From positions 124,001 to 188,000 of the forward strand of contig NZ_JAIMCG010000001.1 in assembly GCF_019795295.1 (NCBI RefSeq): DNA of 64,000 nt. The letters run 5' to 3'. Positions 50,057 to 58,534 of this stretch are shown here, one piece after another. This stretch comes from Cupriavidus sp. AU9028. GTDB taxonomy: Bacteria; Pseudomonadota; Gammaproteobacteria; Burkholderiales; Burkholderiaceae. The number at the start of each line of letters is the position of its first letter. The first letter of the stretch is position 1. The notes under the pieces were generated by a model. That model was given only the letters and a program-made list of their open reading frames with translations, searched no databases and had not been told where the DNA came from. Both the position numbers and the translations under genes were made by a program.

Positions 50057-51133
50057 TTACGCGGCGATGCTCATGGCGGTGCTGGGGCTGCCGAGTTCCT
50101 TGCGGATCGCGGGAATGATCCGCTCGCCCCACAGTTCGATCTGGCGCAGCATGGTCTTCTGGTCGAAATCCCCCAGCTGCGTCTGCAGCGCCAGATGCTT
50201 CGGGCGCAGGATGGTGAGCTCTTCCAGCAGCTTGTCGATGACCTGGTTGACCGATCCCACCGGCAGGTTCTTGCGCAGCTGCTCGAAGGTCGGGTCGGTT
50301 TCCGAAGGCACTTCCTTGACCATATAGCCGTCGTCGCTCTGCGCGCGGCGGAACTTCAGGCTCTCGGAGATGCGGCGCTGGAAGCGGGCGCAATCCAGGT
50401 AGGCGTCGATCTCGGCCTGGTTGTCCGAGGCGTAGCCGCAGCGCAGGAAGCCGAACTTGACGTCGCGGTCCAGGTCCTTGCCATTCTCGCTGGCGACGTT
50501 TTCCAGGCGCCCGCGCAGCGCGGCGATCGCGTCGTTGCCGTTCAGCAGCGCGGTGACGAAGAGGTTGTGGTTCTCGCGCACGCCGCGTCCCAGCGTCAGC
50601 GGATTGCCGGAGGTGATCCACAGCGGCGGCATCGGGTCCTGCACGCAGCGCACCGCGATGGAGCTGGGCGGAATCTTGAGGAACTTGCCGTCGTGTTCGA
50701 AGATTTTCTGCGTCAGGCCCTTCGGGATGACATCGAGGAATTCGTTGAAGATCGCGCCCGAATCGGCGATGTCCACGCCGAAGCGTTCGAACTCGAACTG
50801 CTGGTAGCCGGAACCGACGCCCAGTTCCAGGCGGCCGTTGGACACCGTGTCGACGAAGCCGACCTCGGCGAGGAAGCGGGCGGGGTGGTACAGCGGCAGG
50901 ATGCACACGGCGGTACCGAGGCGGATGCGCTGCGTCCTGGCGGCGGCATGCGCCACCGTCATCAGCGGCGAGGGCGACAGCGAGTAGTTGTTGAAGTGGT
51001 GCTCGGCGTACCAGGCGGTATCGAATCCGGCCTGTTCCGCCATCACGGTCTGCTCGATGGAGTTGCTGATGACGTCGCGCGAAGTCTGGTGGTAACCTCG
51101 CTGCTGCGCCAGAATGAATACGCCGAATTCCAT
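50057..51133 (-). CDS. Luciferase-like (LLM) flavin-dependent monooxygenase
   Basis: A 358-residue TIM-barrel protein: M-E-F-G-V-F-I-L-A-Q, A-G-F-D-T-A-W-Y-A-E-H-H-F, R-I-R-L-G-T-A-V-C-I-L-P-L-Y-H-P and R-L-E-L-G-V-G-S-G-Y-Q-Q-F-E-F-E-R-F-G are the luciferase-family blocks in order. These enzymes use reduced FMN from a partner reductase to oxygenate aldehydes, ketones, sulfonates or chelators. The neighbour reductase supports a two-component system. A type II Baeyer-Villiger role is attractive given the lactonase and CoA genes nearby, but is inference. CAGGAGACACC precedes the ATG. It diverges from the LysR gene. Confidence 0.92.
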   Translation of the reverse strand: MEFGVFILAQQRGYHQTSRDVISNSIEQTVMAEQAGFDTAWYAEHHFNNYSLSPSPLMTVAHAAARTQRIRLGTAVCILPLYHPARFLAEVGFVDTVSNGRLELGVGSGYQQFEFERFGVDIADSGAIFNEFLDVIPKGLTQKIFEHDGKFLKIPPSSIAVRCVQDPMPPLWITSGNPLTLGRGVRENHNLFVTALLNGNDAIAALRGRLENVASENGKDLDRDVKFGFLRCGYASDNQAEIDAYLDCARFQRRISESLKFRRAQSDDGYMVKEVPSETDPTFEQLRKNLPVGSVNQVIDKLLEELTILRPKHLALQTQLGDFDQKTMLRQIELWGERIIPAIRKELGSPSTAMSIAA

Positions 51134-51148
51134 GGTGTCTCCTGAAAA

Positions 51149-51179
51149 TGCCCGTTGAGAAGTGCGTGAGGAAATTCTA
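51149..51179 (-). promoter_or_regulatory. Possible -10 promoter motif of the monooxygenase operon
   Basis: Leftward TAGAAT at 51174-51179, within a motif CTAGAATTTCC that also appears before the Bug gene (TAGAAT at 49149-49154) and, as TAGCAT, before the SMP-30 gene (53201-53206). No good -35 box is present, consistent with activator dependence. Confidence 0.4.
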
Positions 51180-51247
51180 GGAGCCGGTCATGGGGGGCCG
51201 GAATAGGGCAAAGGCGGCGTTCTGTACTGCAAAAACTGGAGGAATGG

Positions 51248-52264
51248 ATGGACAGGCTTCGCGCCATGGAGCTCTTTCTGTCGATCTCGAAGACGGAAAG
51301 CTTCTCGGAGACGGCGCGCCAGTTCGGGGTGTCGGCGACATCGGTCTCGCGCATGATCACCGACTTCGAGAGCGAGCTGAACGTGAAGCTGCTGATGCGC
51401 TCTACCCGGCAGGTGGTGCTGACCGAGGCGGGGCAGGAGTATGCGCGCGAGCTGGAAGGCATCCTGTGGAACATCGGCCAGGCGCACCGCAATATCACCG
51501 AGATCCGCTCCGCGCCCAAGGGCACGCTACGGGTGCACTCGCGCATGATGTTCGGGCTCGGCGTGCTGCCCGCGCTGGTGGCAGACTTCCGCCGGGAATA
51601 CCCGGACATCCATATCGAACTGGTGCTGTCCGAATCGAAGACGGACCTGCGCCGCAACAACTTCGATATCGACTTTCGCATCTCGCCGCCGGTCGAGGCC
51701 GGGCTGAAGCGCCGCATCCTGTTTCGCAGCGAGCGCTACCTGGTCGCATCGCCGTCATACCTGAAGCGGCGGGCGCCGCTGCGGGAGCCCACCGATATCC
51801 TGCAGCACGAATGCATGGCGTACCTGCTTCCCGGCGGCCAGCCGAGCTGGCGCTTCCGGCGCGACGGCGCGATCGAGGAGGTCAGCTTCAAGCCGCGCCA
51901 TGTCACCAACAGCGGCGTGGCGCTGCAGGAGCTGGCGCGGCTGGGCGAGGGCATCGCGCTGCTGGATGACTATACGGTCCATCGCGATATCTCCAGCGGC
52001 ACGCTGGTGCGGCTGCTGCCCGACTATCAGATCACCAACACCACGTTCGAGGAAGGGATGTACGCGACCATCCTCGATACCGCGACGATCCCCGCCAAGA
52101 TCCGCCTGTTCCTCGACTTCGTCGCCTCGCAGGTATCGGGTGAGGCGCTGCGCTTCTCCGCCTACGGAAAGTCCGGCGCGCGGCACGTCGCGAGCGAAAG
52201 CGCGCAGGCGCCCGCCGTCGATGCTGCCGGTGCTGCCGGCGAGGCTCGGCAGGCCGAGGCCTAG
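51248..52264 (+). CDS. LysR-family transcriptional regulator
   Basis: A 338-residue regulator. The N-terminal helix-turn-helix (about 17-50: F-S-E-T-A-R-Q-F-G-V-S-A-T-S-V-S-R-M-I) is followed by L-N-V-K-L-L-M-R-S-T-R-Q-V-V-L-T-E-A-G, then a full effector domain from about 92. The last ~35 residues are an Ala/Glu-rich tail. GGAGG precedes the ATG. It diverges from the monooxygenase/reductase operon and its stop overlaps the SMP-30 stop, so it is the best candidate to control the surrounding catabolic genes. Confidence 0.93.
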   Translation: MDRLRAMELFLSISKTESFSETARQFGVSATSVSRMITDFESELNVKLLMRSTRQVVLTEAGQEYARELEGILWNIGQAHRNITEIRSAPKGTLRVHSRMMFGLGVLPALVADFRREYPDIHIELVLSESKTDLRRNNFDIDFRISPPVEAGLKRRILFRSERYLVASPSYLKRRAPLREPTDILQHECMAYLLPGGQPSWRFRRDGAIEEVSFKPRHVTNSGVALQELARLGEGIALLDDYTVHRDISSGTLVRLLPDYQITNTTFEEGMYATILDTATIPAKIRLFLDFVASQVSGEALRFSAYGKSGARHVASESAQAPAVDAAGAAGEARQAEA

Positions 52265-53157
52265 GGTCCCGCCATTGCCGGCACCGCGATCCGGCATTCG
52301 GGCCGCGGCGCGCCGCGCCAACCGGTACCGCGCAGCCGCAGCAGGGCGCCGTCCAGTTCACCGTTGGCGCGCAGCCGTCCGCTGTCGCGGATCGTCGTGA
52401 CGTAGAGGTCCGCGAGGTCCTCGCCGCCGAAGCACAGCGAAGCCGGGTGCGCCACCGGCAAGGGGATGCGGTGCGTCAGCGTGCCGCTCGCGTCAAAGCG
52501 CGCCAGCGCCCCCACGCGCACCAGCGCAGTCCATAGCCCGCCTTCACTGTCGAAACAGCAGCCATCCGGTCCGGAATCCCACGGCTGGGTATCGACGAAG
52601 CGCTCGCGCGCGCGCCACCGGCCCGCGCTGTCGATGCGGTAGCGGTAGATCGCCCGGGCCGCGCTGTCGCAGACATAGACCTCCTTGCCCGACGGGTGGG
52701 CCACCGGTCCATTGACGATGGCGAGGTCGCGGTCCAGCTGCGCAAGCCGCCCGGCCGGGTCGAGCCGGTACAGGCCGCCCAGCGGCGGCTCGCTGTCCCC
52801 GCGCACCGGATGCATGGTGCCCACCACGAAGCTGCCGTCCGGCATGGCGGCGCCATCGTTCAGCCGCAGATGGGGATGGCGCTCGTCCAGCGCCGCCACC
52901 GTGCGCAGCGCGCCGGTGGCAGGGAAGAGCAGCGCGATCTCATGCTGCAGCGCGACCACCACACTGTCCGGGCCGTTCAGCGCCATCGAACCGAGTGGCG
53001 CAGGCAGTTCGATCACGCGATGCTCACCGCTGCCCGGATCGACCAGGATCACGTGACCCCGGCGGCAATCGAGCATCCACAGCCGCTGCTGCCGCGCATC
53101 CCACACCGGGCACTCGCCCAGGTCGGTGCATAGCGTGCCAACGCGCTCGATCTGCAT
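52261..53157 (-). CDS. SMP-30/gluconolactonase-family lactonase
   Basis: A 298-residue six-bladed propeller enzyme. The metal and substrate residues are present: Glu15 (L-G-E-C-P-V-W-D), Asn100-Asp101 (R-L-N-D-G), Asn149 (I-V-N-G-P) and Asp198 (S-G-P-D-G). Family members open sugar lactones or other lactones with a bound divalent metal. The start at 53155-53157 follows CAAGGAAGACACC; longer in-frame starts are not family-like. In this setting it could hydrolyse the lactone made by the flavin monooxygenase (inference). A plain sugar-lactone role is the alternative. Confidence 0.91.
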   Translation of the reverse strand: MQIERVGTLCTDLGECPVWDARQQRLWMLDCRRGHVILVDPGSGEHRVIELPAPLGSMALNGPDSVVVALQHEIALLFPATGALRTVAALDERHPHLRLNDGAAMPDGSFVVGTMHPVRGDSEPPLGGLYRLDPAGRLAQLDRDLAIVNGPVAHPSGKEVYVCDSAARAIYRYRIDSAGRWRARERFVDTQPWDSGPDGCCFDSEGGLWTALVRVGALARFDASGTLTHRIPLPVAHPASLCFGGEDLADLYVTTIRDSGRLRANGELDGALLRLRGTGWRGAPRPECRIAVPAMAGP

Positions 53158-53282
53158 GGTGTCTTCCTTGTGTGTATTGGCCCGGCGCCATGAAGCGGAA
53201 ATGCTAGCGGGTCCGCCATGCGCGGAATATGGCGGATTCCTGCAGGACAGAACCGACGAGATTGGCGGAAATTGACGGGGGA

Positions 53283-53302
53283 GTCCGTTCATATAATCGG
53301 AC
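53283..53302 (+). promoter_or_regulatory. Inverted repeat embracing a -10 box before the beta-oxidation operon
   Basis: GTCCG-N10-CGGAC encloses a perfect TATAAT at 53292-53297. TTGACG at 53272-53277 is the only -35-like box, but the spacer is 14 bases, shorter than normal, as in activator-dependent or repressed promoters. It lies about 55 bases before the leader ORF. Confidence 0.55.
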
Positions 53303-53354
53303 CACACCAGCTGCCAGCATCCCGTGCCGGCGCAGATACGATGAAGGAGACACC

Positions 53355-53441
53355 ATGAAGCACGCACACAGCGGGCTGCGGCGCGCGCTCGCCCCGGCCT
53401 CTCGCAGGAGCCCTGTCAACGCGATGGGAGTGCGGCGATGA
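53355..53441 (+). CDS. 28-codon leader ORF coupled to the crotonase gene
   Basis: A short frame with a strong ribosome site (GAAGGAGACACC then ATG) encodes a basic, Arg-rich 28-residue peptide (six or more Arg, no acidic residue). Its TGA overlaps the ATG of the crotonase gene (ATGA). The downstream gene has no equally strong site of its own, so translation may be coupled. It could be a regulatory leader peptide, or the shortened remnant of an older first gene. No homologue is recognised. Confidence 0.5.
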   Translation: MKHAHSGLRRALAPASRRSPVNAMGVRR

Positions 53442-54208
53442 GCGAGAAATCGGTCCTGATGGAAATCTCCGATGGCGTAGCGCTGGTGACGTTGAGCCGC
53501 CCGCCGGTCAATGCGCTGAACCGCGCCATGCGCCACGAGATTGTCGCCACCTTCGATGAAATTTCCGAGCGCGACGATATCCGCTGCGCGGTGCTGACCG
53601 GCGCGGGCAAGGTGTTCTGCGCCGGCGCCGATCTGAAGGACCGTCCCGATCCCGACGTGGCGGGCGACTTCCTCGAGCACAACCGCATTACCCGCGAGAC
53701 CGGCAACGCCATCCGCGAATGCGCCAAGCCGGTGATCGCGGCGGTCAACGGCGTGGCGCTCGGAGCCGGCATGGGCCTGGTGGCGTCGTGCGACATTCTC
53801 TATGCGGCGGAAGAAGCGACCTTTGGCATGCCCGAGATCAACGTGGGGCTGGCGGGCGGCGCGTCGATGCTGCGCACGCTGTTCGGCCGCTCCACCATGC
53901 GGCGCATGTTCTATACCGGCCAGCGCCTGACGGCGCACGACCTGCTGCGCCGCAATGTGCTGGAAGAGGTGCTGCCCGCCGAGCAGCTGCTGCCGGTGAC
54001 GATGGCGCTGGCGCGCGAGATCGCCGAGAAGGCGCCGCTGGCGATTGCCTACGCCAAGCGCGCCTGCAATATGGTCGAGGTGATGCCGCAGCGCGACGCC
54101 TACCGCTTCGAGCAGGAATTCACCATGGCGCTGTCCCGCACCGAGGATGCGCGCGAGGCGCGCATGGCCTTCCTCGAGAAGCGCAAGCCGCAGTTCAAGG
54201 GGCGCTGA
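53438..54208 (+). CDS. Enoyl-CoA hydratase/isomerase-family protein (crotonase)
   Basis: This is a 256-residue crotonase-fold protein. The oxyanion-hole segments are C-A-G-A-D-L at 61-66 and A-L-G-A-G at 107-111. One catalytic Glu is present (Glu133, M-P-E-I-N-V-G). The other Glu of true hydratases, in the helix after A-L-G-G-G, is Gly113 here. That makes a plain hydratase less certain; isomerase, hydrolase or ring-opening chemistry is possible. It is the first full gene of a tightly spaced acyl-CoA operon (2 bases to the next gene). Confidence 0.9.
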   Translation: MSEKSVLMEISDGVALVTLSRPPVNALNRAMRHEIVATFDEISERDDIRCAVLTGAGKVFCAGADLKDRPDPDVAGDFLEHNRITRETGNAIRECAKPVIAAVNGVALGAGMGLVASCDILYAAEEATFGMPEINVGLAGGASMLRTLFGRSTMRRMFYTGQRLTAHDLLRRNVLEEVLPAEQLLPVTMALAREIAEKAPLAIAYAKRACNMVEVMPQRDAYRFEQEFTMALSRTEDAREARMAFLEKRKPQFKGR

Positions 54209-54210
54209 TC

Positions 54211-56355
54211 ATGCTGCAATCCATGCAACGTCCTGGCGCGGGCCTGGACGGGTTCTTTCACGCCCGCAGCATTGCCATCGTCGGCGCGTCCGACGACATC
54301 ACCAAGATCGGCGGCCGTCCCATCTACATGCTGAAGAAGCACGGGTACGCCGGCCAGATCTATCCGGTCAACCCGAAGGGCGGCACCGTGCAGGCGCTGA
54401 CCGCCTATCGCTCGGTGCTCGATCTGCCTGAAGCGCCCGAGCTTGCCATCGTCGCGGTGCCGGCTGCCGCCACTGCCGCCGCATTGCGCGATTGCGGTGC
54501 GCGCGGCGTGCGTTGCGCCATCGTGCTGTCCTCGGGATTCGCCGAACTGGGCGACGAGGGCGCGGCGATGCAGGCCGAACTCGTGCAGATCGCCCGCGAG
54601 CACGGCATGCGTGTGCTCGGCCCGAATTGCCTTGGCACCGTCAACGTACCCGACAAGCTGATCGGCTCGTTCTCGATCAGCCTGGAGGAAAACATGCCGC
54701 CGGCGGGCATCGTCGGCATCGTGTCGCAGTCGGGCAATGTCGGCAGCCACACGATGGCGACGGTCGCTCGGCGCGGGCTCGGTGTGAGCCGCTTCATGGC
54801 TACCGGCAACGAGGCCGACGTCGATATCGCCGACGGCATCGCCGCGCTGGCCGAGGACGAGGACACCCGCATCATCCTGTGCTGCATGGAAACCTGCCGT
54901 CATGCCCGCCGGCTGACCGGCGCGCTGGAGCTGGCGCGCAGCCGCGGCAAGCCGGTGCTGGTGCTCAAGGTCGGCGCCACCGAATCGGGGCAGGCAGCGG
55001 CCGCCTCGCACACCGGCGCGATGATGGCGTCGGATGCGGTGATCGACGCGGTGTTCCGCCGGCACGGCGCGCTGCGGGTGCGCTCGGTCGAGGAGCTGAT
55101 CGAGGTCGGCCACGCCGCGGCGCTGCTGATGCCGCAGCGGCTGCCCCGCAACGACGCCGTCACGCTGCTGGCCGCCTCCGGCGGCTTCGGCGTGATGATG
55201 GCCGATGCGATGAGCGACGCGGGCCTGCGGCTGCCGGCGCTGTCCGAGGCGACCCGTGCGCGCATTCGCGAAGCGGTGCCGGCCGCCGGTACCGGCAATC
55301 CGGTCGATGCCACCGCGCAGATGTCCAGCCGGCCGGAAATCCTGCTCAAGATGCTCGGCGCGTTGCTGGAGGACGAGTCGGGCAGCACGCTGGTGATGTT
55401 CATGTCGCTGTCGCTGTACAGCACGCGGCTGCGTGGTATCTACCTCGACGCGCTGGCGCAGGTGCGCGCCAGCCATCCGGACCGCACCTTCGTCATCGTC
55501 GGGCAGGGCCCGGCAGACGCGATCGCGCAGATCCAGGGTCTCGGCATCCCGGTGTTCAGCACGATTCTCGACGCTGCCCGTGGCCTGGCAGGACTGGTAC
55601 GGCTCGCCAAACTGGAGCGCACGCCGGTGCAGCCCATCGCGGTCACGCAAGCGGCGCCGCTCGATGCCGCGGTCTTCGCCAACGAGTACTGCGCCAAGCG
55701 CGTGCTGCGCGATGCCGGTATCGAGGTGCCGGCCGAGACCATCGTGGGCAGCGCCGACGACGCCGTACAGGCCGCCGAGGCGATCGGCTATCCGGTCGTT
55801 CTCAAGATCGTCTCCCCCGATATTCCGCACAAGACCGAAGCCGGCGGCGTGCTGCTGGACCTGCGCTCGGCCGACGCGGTACGGCAGGCCTATGACACGG
55901 TCACCGCCAATGCCGCTCGGCATGCACCGCGGGCCCGCATCGATGGCGTGCTGGTCGCGCCGATGCTCAAGGGCGGCGTGGAGATGATCGCCGGCGTCTC
56001 GCAGGACCCGGTGTTCGGCCCGGTCGTGATGGTTGGCATGGGCGGCATCCATGCCGAGATCCTGAAGGACGTTGCCGTGCAGGTGGCGCCGGTCAGCGAG
56101 GACGAGGCAATGGCGATGATCCGCTCGCTGAAGATGTTCCCGCTGCTGGACGGCGCACGCGGACGGCCGAAGGCTGACGTCTCCGCCGCCGCCCGCAGCG
56201 TGGCGCGGCTGTCCGAGTTCGCCTGCCGCCATGCGCTGCAGGTCGCCGAGATCGACATGAACCCGGTGCTGGTACGGCCGCAAGGCGAGGGCGCGATCGT
56301 GCTCGATGCGCTGATGATCGCTGCCACGCCCGCCGCCGCGCCCCACACCGACTGA
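54211..56355 (+). CDS. Acyl-CoA synthetase, NDP-forming (acetate-CoA ligase family)
   Basis: A 714-residue single-chain enzyme of the ADP-forming acyl-CoA synthetase family. The CoA-binding domain comes first (I-A-I-V-G-A-S-D-D; V-N-P-K-G-G; G-P-N-C-L-G), then a succinyl-CoA-ligase-like domain with the phospho-His in A-A-S-H-T-G-A-M. An ATP-grasp domain follows (Y-P-V-V-L-K-I-V-S-P-D-I-P-H-K-T-E-A-G-G split over residues ~530-550, and E-I-D-M-N-P-V). It would activate an organic acid to its CoA ester, or run in reverse. It starts 2 bases after the crotonase stop. Confidence 0.93.
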   Translation: MLQSMQRPGAGLDGFFHARSIAIVGASDDITKIGGRPIYMLKKHGYAGQIYPVNPKGGTVQALTAYRSVLDLPEAPELAIVAVPAAATAAALRDCGARGVRCAIVLSSGFAELGDEGAAMQAELVQIAREHGMRVLGPNCLGTVNVPDKLIGSFSISLEENMPPAGIVGIVSQSGNVGSHTMATVARRGLGVSRFMATGNEADVDIADGIAALAEDEDTRIILCCMETCRHARRLTGALELARSRGKPVLVLKVGATESGQAAAASHTGAMMASDAVIDAVFRRHGALRVRSVEELIEVGHAAALLMPQRLPRNDAVTLLAASGGFGVMMADAMSDAGLRLPALSEATRARIREAVPAAGTGNPVDATAQMSSRPEILLKMLGALLEDESGSTLVMFMSLSLYSTRLRGIYLDALAQVRASHPDRTFVIVGQGPADAIAQIQGLGIPVFSTILDAARGLAGLVRLAKLERTPVQPIAVTQAAPLDAAVFANEYCAKRVLRDAGIEVPAETIVGSADDAVQAAEAIGYPVVLKIVSPDIPHKTEAGGVLLDLRSADAVRQAYDTVTANAARHAPRARIDGVLVAPMLKGGVEMIAGVSQDPVFGPVVMVGMGGIHAEILKDVAVQVAPVSEDEAMAMIRSLKMFPLLDGARGRPKADVSAAARSVARLSEFACRHALQVAEIDMNPVLVRPQGEGAIVLDALMIAATPAAAPHTD

Positions 56356-56363
56356 GAACTGCC

Positions 56364-57569
56364 ATGCATATCGACAAACACATAGCGGTGCCGGACCCCG
56401 CGGCCGGGCCCGAGGTCTACCGCCAGCATGCCCGCAACTGGCTGCGCGGCAATCTGCCCGAGTTCATGCGCGCCGACAGCCCGGACTATCGCACCCCCAC
56501 GCTGGAGGAATGCCGCGAGTGGGAAGCGAGCATGTATCAGGCCGGGCTGGCGGGCATGACGTGGCCCAGGGCCTACGGCGGCCACGGCCTGACCCTGCGC
56601 GAGCACCTTGCCGTCAACAAGGAGATCGGCGCGCTGCTGATGCCCGAGAGCGTCAGCTCGATCGGCAAGGAACTGGCCGGCCCGATCATCATGAAGGTGG
56701 GCACCGAGGCGCAGAAGCAGGCGTTCCTGCCCGCCATCCTCAATATGCGCGAGTACTGGTGCCAGGGCTTCTCCGAACCGGACGCCGGCTCCGACCTCGC
56801 CCGGCTGCGCACGCGCGCGGTGCGGGAGGGCGACCATTGGCGCATCAATGGCCAGAAGATCTGGACCAGCGGCGCGGCCAAGGCGCACTACTGCCTGCTG
56901 CTCACGCGTACCGGCACGGTGGCGGACAAGCACCGCGGCCTGCTGATGTTCGCGGTGCCGATGGACACGCCGGGCATCCGCGTGGTGCCGATCAAGTCGA
57001 TCGACGGCAAGGAGTCGTTCGCCGAAGTCTTCTTCGACGACGTGGTGGTGCCCGACAGCGCCCGGCTCGGCGCGCCCGACGACGGCTGGAACGCCGCCAT
57101 CCGCGTGCTCTCGATCGAGCGCGCCACCAACCGGATGTACCGGGCCTGGCGCTTCGAGGCCGAACTGCGCCATCTGGTCGCGGCATGCAAGTCCGACGCG
57201 CAGCTCGCGCCGGCGCTCGAAGACGGCTATACGCAGCGCGCCATCGGTGAAGTGGTGGCGCAGATCGACGCGCTCAAGGGGCTGGTCGAGCAGACCGTGT
57301 CCAGCATGATGGCCGGCGAATCGATCGGCGCGCGTGGCTCGCTGACCAAGCTGTACTGGTCCGAATGCCACCAGGCGTTTGCCGGGCTGGCGCTGTCGCT
57401 GCTGTCGCAGGTCGGCCCGCACTCCAGCGCGCAGGCGCGCCGTGCGCGCAAGTCCTTCACCCAGGCCTACCTGTTCGCGCGCGCCGAAACCATCTATGCC
57501 GGTACTTCCGAGGTGCAGCTGGACGTGATCGCACAGCGCATCCTGAACCTGCCGAAGGATCTGACATGA
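56364..57569 (+). CDS. Acyl-CoA dehydrogenase, large subunit type
   Basis: A 401-residue FAD enzyme. The opening W-P-R-A-Y-G-G-H-G, the flavin-site F-S-E-P-D-A-G-S-D-L-A, W-x-I-N-G-Q-K-I-W-T-S and F-F-D-D-V-V-V-P are family hallmarks. The C-terminal domain contains E-T-I-Y-A-G-T-S-E-V-Q. It introduces the alpha-beta double bond in an acyl-CoA. Its stop overlaps the start of a second, shorter acyl-CoA dehydrogenase gene, as in heteromeric FadE pairs known from steroid side-chain degradation. Confidence 0.93.
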   Translation: MHIDKHIAVPDPAAGPEVYRQHARNWLRGNLPEFMRADSPDYRTPTLEECREWEASMYQAGLAGMTWPRAYGGHGLTLREHLAVNKEIGALLMPESVSSIGKELAGPIIMKVGTEAQKQAFLPAILNMREYWCQGFSEPDAGSDLARLRTRAVREGDHWRINGQKIWTSGAAKAHYCLLLTRTGTVADKHRGLLMFAVPMDTPGIRVVPIKSIDGKESFAEVFFDDVVVPDSARLGAPDDGWNAAIRVLSIERATNRMYRAWRFEAELRHLVAACKSDAQLAPALEDGYTQRAIGEVVAQIDALKGLVEQTVSSMMAGESIGARGSLTKLYWSECHQAFAGLALSLLSQVGPHSSAQARRARKSFTQAYLFARAETIYAGTSEVQLDVIAQRILNLPKDLT

Positions 57570-58525
57570 CCACGCACCACGACGAACTGCGGCCCGAGGA
57601 ATTCGCCCAGGCCGCCACCGAAGCCATCGCCGATGCGCTCGCACGCGACGCGGGCGAGGCACCGCGCGTATTGGCCGAGGCAGGGCTGTTCGGTGTCTGC
57701 GCCGCCGAGGACGATGGCGGCCTGGGATTGCCGCTCGAATTCGCGCTGCCCGTGGTCAATGCCGCAGGCCGCCTGCAGCTGCGTCTGCCGCTGCCGGAGC
57801 AGATCCTGCTGGCGTCGGCGCTGCGCGGCACGCCCCAGGCCGAAGCGCTGGCAGCCGGCGAGAAGCTTGCCACCATCGCGTGGCAGGGCAGTGTGCAGCA
57901 GGGCACTGCGGCCCACGCCCGCCACGTCGCGCAGTGCGACTGGGTGCTGGTGGACGATGGCGGCGGCGCGGTGCTGCTGGAGGTATCGAGCCTGTCCGTG
58001 CAGAAGGATGGCGCCCTCGATCCGGATGCGCCGCAAAGCTGGCTCGATCTGCGCGGCGCCACCGTGGTGGCCCGCATCGATGCGCCGGCGCGCGCGGCGC
58101 TCGTGCACGCGTCGGCCCTGCTGATGGCGGAACTGGCCAACGGCGCCGCCGAAGCCGCGCTCGAACTGACGGCGGGCTATATGGCCACGCGTGTGCAGTT
58201 CGGCCGTCCGCTGTCGGCCAAGCAGGCGGTGCGTCATCTGCTGGCGCGCATGAAGCTGCTGCAGGAGGCGTCGTCCGCCGCCGTGCGGCGCGCGCTGCGC
58301 AGCAATGAATTCGGCGAGGCGCGCGGCGCCCGCCCGGCGCTGGCCGGCGCCATCGCCAACTCGGCATTCATCCTGGAGAAGGCCATCCATCTGCACGGCG
58401 GGATGGGCTTCACCTGGGAAGTGCCGTTGCACTACTCGCTGCGCGAGATACGCAAGCTCGATGCCGCCTTCGGCGCCGGCGCGCTGCCGCGCGGCATCGG
58501 TCAGGACTTTATCCGCAGCGTCTGA
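57566..58525 (+). CDS. Acyl-CoA dehydrogenase-like protein, short partner subunit
   Basis: A 319-residue protein with a recognisable acyl-CoA dehydrogenase C-terminal domain (Y-M-A-T-R-V-Q-F-G-R-P-L-S-A-K-Q-A-V, H-L-H-G-G-M-G-F-T-W-E-V-P). The N-terminal and middle domains are shortened and lack the usual W-x-E-P-x-x-G-S-D flavin motif. It is therefore probably the non-catalytic or half-site partner of the preceding subunit. ATGA overlap implies equal expression. Confidence 0.88.
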   Translation: MTTHHDELRPEEFAQAATEAIADALARDAGEAPRVLAEAGLFGVCAAEDDGGLGLPLEFALPVVNAAGRLQLRLPLPEQILLASALRGTPQAEALAAGEKLATIAWQGSVQQGTAAHARHVAQCDWVLVDDGGGAVLLEVSSLSVQKDGALDPDAPQSWLDLRGATVVARIDAPARAALVHASALLMAELANGAAEAALELTAGYMATRVQFGRPLSAKQAVRHLLARMKLLQEASSAAVRRALRSNEFGEARGARPALAGAIANSAFILEKAIHLHGGMGFTWEVPLHYSLREIRKLDAAFGAGALPRGIGQDFIRSV

Positions 58526-58534
58526 GGAGACACC

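Noticed and set aside
54100-56346. 748-codon minus-strand frame opposite the acyl-CoA synthetase
   Set aside because: Rich in His/Arg/Gln with no family pattern; the plus strand has full ATP-grasp and CoA-binding motifs.
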